From contig DASYCO010000047.1 of NCBI GenBank assembly GCA_036500145.1, forward strand, positions 49,643-113,642: a DNA stretch of 64,000 nt. The letters run 5' to 3'. This DNA comes from CAMAVH01 sp036500145 (GTDB taxonomy: Bacteria; Pseudomonadota; Alphaproteobacteria; SMXQ01). A program made the translations under genes and the position numbers. Every line of letters begins with the position of its first letter. The stretch's first letter is position 1. A model generated the notes under the pieces. It was not told the DNA's origin, made no database searches, and saw nothing but the letters and a program-made list of their open reading frames with translations. Shown here in pieces: positions 60,709 to 64,000 of the stretch.

Positions 60709-62622
60709 CTATTCCTCAACCGCCGCCGCGTCGTCGATCTGGAATTCGGCGGACCATTTGCCCATCCATTCGTTGGCGCGCAAGCGGCCGGCCAGGGCGA
60801 CCGTGCGGCCGCCCGCATTCAGCAGCGCCTTGCCGAGTTCCTGGTCGGCGACGCGGAAGGCCATGGCCTTGAGCTGGCCGCCGCCGCCCGCCGCCGCCCC
60901 TGCCCCCAGCGTGTCGCCGGAGACGAACATGCGCAGGTGGCTGCCGCCGACGATGTCCACCTTGGCGAGCTTCACCGCCGGCAGCCAGAAGCGCGGCTCC
61001 GGATTGCCGGCGCCGAAGGGGCCGAGCGCCTGGAGCGACTGCGCCAGCTCGACCGTGCAGGCCTTGGGCAGCAGCGCGCCATCCACCGACAGGCTCGCCT
61101 CGACATTGCCCGCCGCGAGCTCGCGCGCGATGCGTTCTTCGAGAAATTCCCGCAGCGCCGGAATGTTCGCCTCGGCCACCGCGAAGCCCGCCGCCATGGC
61201 ATGACCGCCGCCGTTGAGCAGCAGGCCGGCCTGGCGCGCCGCGATCACGGCGGCGCCCATGTCAACGCCGCGCACGGAGCGCGCCGAGCCCTTCGCCACT
61301 CTTTGTCCGGCGACACCCTTGTCGCTCAGCGCCAGCACGATGGCCGGCAAGTCGAAGCGGTCCTTCAAGCGGCTGGCGACGATGCCGATGACGCCTTCAT
61401 GCCAGCCCTGTCCGACCGCGAAGGCGACGGAGACGGGCTTGTCCTCGGCCACCGTGGCGACGGCCTGCTCGACCACCTGGGCCTCGATGGCGCGCCGTTC
61501 GGCGTTGAGCGCGTCGAGCTTGAGCGCGAGTTCGCGCGCCTCGGCCGGGTCGTCGGTCGAGAGCAGCCGCACGCCGAGGTCGGAATCGCCGACGCGGCCG
61601 CCCGCGTTGACGCGCGGCCCCAGGAAGAAGCCGCAATGCCAGGCCTCGGGCTTGGCGTCGAGCTTGGCGACGTCGGCCAGGGCCGCGATGCCGGGATTGC
61701 GCCGGCGCGCCATGACCTTCAGGCCCTGCGCCACGAAGGCGCGGTTGACGCCGGTCAGCTTGGCGATGTCGCAGACGGTGCCGAGCGCCACCAGGTCGAG
61801 CCACTGCAGCAGGTCCGGCTCGGGCAGGTTCTTGCGCTGGAAGTAGCCGTTCTGGCGCAGCTCGCGCATCACCGCGATGACCAGCAGGTAGGTGACGCCG
61901 ACGGCGGCCATCTGGCCATGCTCGCTCGTCTCGTCCAGCCGGTTCGGGTTGATGACGGCATGGGCGAAGGGCAGCTTCGGCTCCGCCAGGTGATGGTCGA
62001 CGACGATCACGTCGAGGGCGTGGTTGATGCCCTTCTTCTTGTTTTCGTCGTTGTAGTCCTTCACGCGCTGGAACGGCTCGTGCGAGGCGATGCCGCAGTC
62101 CACCGTGATGACCAGATGCGCGCCCTGGTCGGCGAGGCCGAGCAGCGCCGGGCCGTTGGGACCGTAGCCCTCCAGCATGCGGTCGGGGATGTAGATCAGC
62201 GGCTCGTGGCCGCAGGCGCGCAGGAAGCGGCGCAGCAGCGCCGACGAGGTTGCGCCGTCCACGTCGTAGTCGCCGAAGATGGCGATGCTCTCGTTGGTGC
62301 GGATGGCCTGCGACAGGCGCTCGACCGCCTTGTCCATGTCGCGCAGGTGCGACGGGTCGGGCAGCTGCTCGCGCAAGGTGGGGGCCAGGTAGAGCGCCGC
62401 CTCCTCCGGCCCGACGCCGCGCGCGGCGAGCAGCCGGCCGACGATCTCGGGGCAGCCGAGGCGCTGGGCGAGCGCCAATCCTAAGCGGTCGTCGCTCAGG
62501 CGCTGCTTCCAGCGCTTGCCGGTGAACGACCGCGCGACGACGGTCTCGCCGTTCTCGGCGCGCTGGGCGGAAGCTGGAAGGGATTCCGCTCCTGCCCCGC
62601 CTGATGCGGCGGGGCTACTCAT
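60709..62622 (-). CDS. recJ: Single-stranded-DNA-specific exonuclease RecJ
   Basis: The 637-residue protein has the DHH phosphoesterase signature: FGDYDVDGATSSALL near residue 101, VITVDCGIA near 153 and VIVVDHHLAE near 184, with Asp and His ligands for Mn2+. The DHHA1 domain has LLNGGGHAMAAGFAV near residue 485, and an OB-like domain ends the protein. RecJ degrades 5' ends of single-stranded DNA in recombination and mismatch repair. The ATG at 62622 (MSSPAASGG) is chosen; further upstream the frame overlaps glpX. glpX ends 32 bp upstream, so the two are likely co-transcribed. Confidence 0.94.
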   Translation of the reverse strand: MSSPAASGGAGAESLPASAQRAENGETVVARSFTGKRWKQRLSDDRLGLALAQRLGCPEIVGRLLAARGVGPEEAALYLAPTLREQLPDPSHLRDMDKAVERLSQAIRTNESIAIFGDYDVDGATSSALLRRFLRACGHEPLIYIPDRMLEGYGPNGPALLGLADQGAHLVITVDCGIASHEPFQRVKDYNDENKKKGINHALDVIVVDHHLAEPKLPFAHAVINPNRLDETSEHGQMAAVGVTYLLVIAVMRELRQNGYFQRKNLPEPDLLQWLDLVALGTVCDIAKLTGVNRAFVAQGLKVMARRRNPGIAALADVAKLDAKPEAWHCGFFLGPRVNAGGRVGDSDLGVRLLSTDDPAEARELALKLDALNAERRAIEAQVVEQAVATVAEDKPVSVAFAVGQGWHEGVIGIVASRLKDRFDLPAIVLALSDKGVAGQRVAKGSARSVRGVDMGAAVIAARQAGLLLNGGGHAMAAGFAVAEANIPALREFLEERIARELAAGNVEASLSVDGALLPKACTVELAQSLQALGPFGAGNPEPRFWLPAVKLAKVDIVGGSHLRMFVSGDTLGAGAAAGGGGQLKAMAFRVADQELGKALLNAGGRTVALAGRLRANEWMGKWSAEFQIDDAAAVEE

Positions 62623-62654
62623 AGTAATAGTCCGCTGTAAGCGGACGGCCCATC

Positions 62655-63623
62655 TTACGGATGTTCCGGCCGGAAGCCGACCTTGGTCGTGAAGTTGTGG
62701 CGCGTGTCGACCTTGCGCACCGTGCCGCTCTTCGAGCGCATGACGATGGAATGGGTCGTGGCGCCGCCCGGAAAGCGGCGCACGCCGCGCAGCATGGCGC
62801 CGTCGGTCACGCCGGTGGCGGCGAACATGACGTTGCCCGAGGCCAGGTCTTCGGTGGCGTACTTGCGGTTCAGATCCTTGACGCCCCACTTGGCGGCGCG
62901 GCTCTTCTCGTCGTCGTTGCGGAACAGCAGGCGGCCCTGCATGAAGCCGCCGATGCAGCGCAGCGCGGCGGCGGCCAGCACGCCTTCCGGCGCGCCGCCC
63001 GAGCCGATGTACATGTCGATGCCCGAGTCCGGCTCGGAGGTGGCGATGACGCCCGACACGTCGCCGTCGGAGATCAGCATGATGCGCGCACCCGCGCCGC
63101 GCACGGCGGCGATCAGGTCAGCATGGCGCGGACGGTCGAGGATGCAGACGACCAGCTCGGCGATCTCGGTCTTCTTCGCCTTGGCGAGCGCCTTGAGGTT
63201 CTCCAGCGGCGTCTGGTCGAGGTCGATCAGGTTGGGCGGGAAGCCGCCGCCGATGGCGATCTTGTCCATGTAGACGTCGGGCGCGTTGAGAAAGCCGCCA
63301 TGCTCGGCCATCGCCATCACGGCGAGCGAGTTGTTGCCGCCCTTGGCGGTGATGGTGGTGCCTTCCAGCGGATCGAGCGCGATGTCGATCTTCGGGCCGC
63401 CGAGGCCGACCTTCTCGCCGATGTAGAGCATCGGCGCTTCGTCGCGCTCGCCCTCGCCGATCACGACGGTGCCCTCGATGTTGAGGCTGTTGAGCGCGGT
63501 GCGCATCGCGTCGACCGCCGCCTGGTCGGCCGCCTTCTCGTCGCCGCGGCCCATCAGGCGCGATGCGGCTAAAGCCGCCGCCTCGGTCACGCGCACCACT
63601 TCCAGCGCCAGGTTGCGATCCAT
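62655..63623 (-). CDS. glpX: Class II fructose-1,6-bisphosphatase
   Basis: The 322-residue protein begins MDRNLALEVVRVTEAAALAASRLMGRGDEKAADQAAVDAMR-type sequence (residues 1-41, ends given) and contains IDIALDPLEGTTI near residue 80, the DPLEGT metal- and substrate-binding motif of GlpX. FATGVTDGAMLRGVR-like AATGVTDG motif follows near 270. It hydrolyses fructose-1,6-bisphosphate in gluconeogenesis. It lies 32 bp downstream of hom, as in many Hyphomicrobiales (hom-glpX-recJ order). Confidence 0.95.
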   Translation of the reverse strand: MDRNLALEVVRVTEAAALAASRLMGRGDEKAADQAAVDAMRTALNSLNIEGTVVIGEGERDEAPMLYIGEKVGLGGPKIDIALDPLEGTTITAKGGNNSLAVMAMAEHGGFLNAPDVYMDKIAIGGGFPPNLIDLDQTPLENLKALAKAKKTEIAELVVCILDRPRHADLIAAVRGAGARIMLISDGDVSGVIATSEPDSGIDMYIGSGGAPEGVLAAAALRCIGGFMQGRLLFRNDDEKSRAAKWGVKDLNRKYATEDLASGNVMFAATGVTDGAMLRGVRRFPGGATTHSIVMRSKSGTVRKVDTRHNFTTKVGFRPEHP

Positions 63624-63655
63624 TTGATTCTCCGTTTCCCGATCTTCGTTCCGAT

Positions 63656-64000
63656 TTATGACAGCAATTCGATCGACATCACGTGCGGCGGCTCCAGCAC
63701 GGTCTTGACGTTGCCCAGGCGCTCGACCACACGGCTGATCTGCGCCTGGCTGGTCTCGTGGGTGGTGATGACGACCGGCACGCGGTCACCGGGCGCCCGC
63801 GCGCGTTGGATCATGGTCTCCATCGATACGTTCTCGTCGCGCATGACCGCGGTCACGTCAGCGATGACGCCGGGGCGATCGACCACCATCAGGCGCAGAT
63901 AGAACGGCCCGACATGGCTGCCTTCGGGTGCTGCCGGAATCTGCTTCAAGGTGTCGGCCGGGGCGGAGAACGCGGGCAGGATGCGGCCCCGGGCGATGTC
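63656..64000 (-). CDS. hom: Homoserine dehydrogenase, C-terminal part (runs off the window)
   Basis: The frame is open from the window edge and reads DIARGRILPAFSAPADTLKQ, then an ACT domain (FYLRLMVVDRPGVIADVTAVM, residues about 30-50 of this fragment), ending SIELLS. ACT domains at the C-terminus of homoserine dehydrogenase bind threonine as feedback inhibitor. The catalytic and NAD domains lie beyond 64000. The assignment is supported by the hom-glpX-recJ gene order. The 115-residue fragment has no start codon in the window. Confidence 0.85.
   Translation of the reverse strand, partial: DIARGRILPAFSAPADTLKQIPAAPEGSHVGPFYLRLMVVDRPGVIADVTAVMRDENVSMETMIQRARAPGDRVPVVITTHETSQAQISRVVERLGNVKTVLEPPHVMSIELLS

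Overview
The window is about 64 kb of GC-rich chromosomal DNA from an alphaproteobacterium, most likely of the Hyphomicrobiales (Rhizobiales) type. Grounds for this are the gene families (stacked PAS histidine kinase, HWE-type kinase with a single-domain receiver, IorAB- and CoxMSL-type molybdenum hydroxylases, HlyD/EmrB and RND pumps), a perfect 17-bp Zur-like palindrome, and tRNA sequences. No phage, transposase or integrase gene was seen. The genus cannot be fixed from the sequence alone.

Layout. 1-9.5 kb: tRNA-Asn, a small membrane protein, a putative glycosyltransferase, a thiamine-diphosphate (acetolactate-synthase-like) enzyme divergent from an orphan iron-type substrate-binding protein, and a 1459-residue histidine kinase with seven PAS domains. 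9.5-13.4 kb: a small secreted protein, then an apparent zinc-uptake pair (TonB-dependent receptor; ZnuA-like binding protein behind a Zur-like box). 13.5-17.7 kb: an RND efflux pair. 18.2-25.1 kb: a molybdenum-hydroxylase region (IorAB; XdhC plus a fused molybdopterin-binding/cytidylyltransferase protein), with two 24-28 bp inverted repeats built like ModE boxes. An 809-bp divergent gap and a small SAM methyltransferase lie between its two parts. 25.3-28.4 kb: a marR-emrA-emrB operon with a 30-bp palindrome over its probable promoter. 28.5-34.4 kb: glutaryl-CoA dehydrogenase divergent from a second molybdenum-hydroxylase operon (large subunit, CoxG, FeS and FAD subunits). 35-41.9 kb: an acyl-activating/ACP/acyltransferase fusion and a complete putrescine-type ABC importer. 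41.9-50.2 kb: an exopolysaccharide cluster (two GT4 glycosyltransferases, Wzy-like polymerase, MurJ/Wzx-like flippase, glucuronyl C5-epimerase-like protein) divergent from a Tat-exported beta-helix protein; several of these genes look less GC-rich than their surroundings. 50.2-59.1 kb: small membrane and stress genes (hemerythrin, HWE kinase plus receiver, PRC-barrel, TauE, Bcr, TerB, lipoprotein). 59.1-64 kb: tRNA-Glu, an array of tRNA 3'-tail copies, a Bug-type binding protein, recJ, glpX and the 3' part of hom.

How the genes fit together. The strongest functional links are: molybdenum enzymes with their maturation proteins and candidate molybdate-responsive operators; outer-membrane receptor plus periplasmic zinc protein under probable Zur control; and a tightly overlapping five-gene polysaccharide operon whose C5-epimerase implies a uronic-acid polymer. 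The most unusual non-coding element is the array at 59384-59503. Three different tRNA 3' ends (Glu, fMet-like, Ser-like), each ending in CCA, follow one another at 46- and 45-nt spacing; the first is an inverted 27/29 copy of the tail of the intact tRNA-Glu gene about 200 bp away.

All assignments are by inspection. Domain limits are approximate, and no database search or folding program was run.
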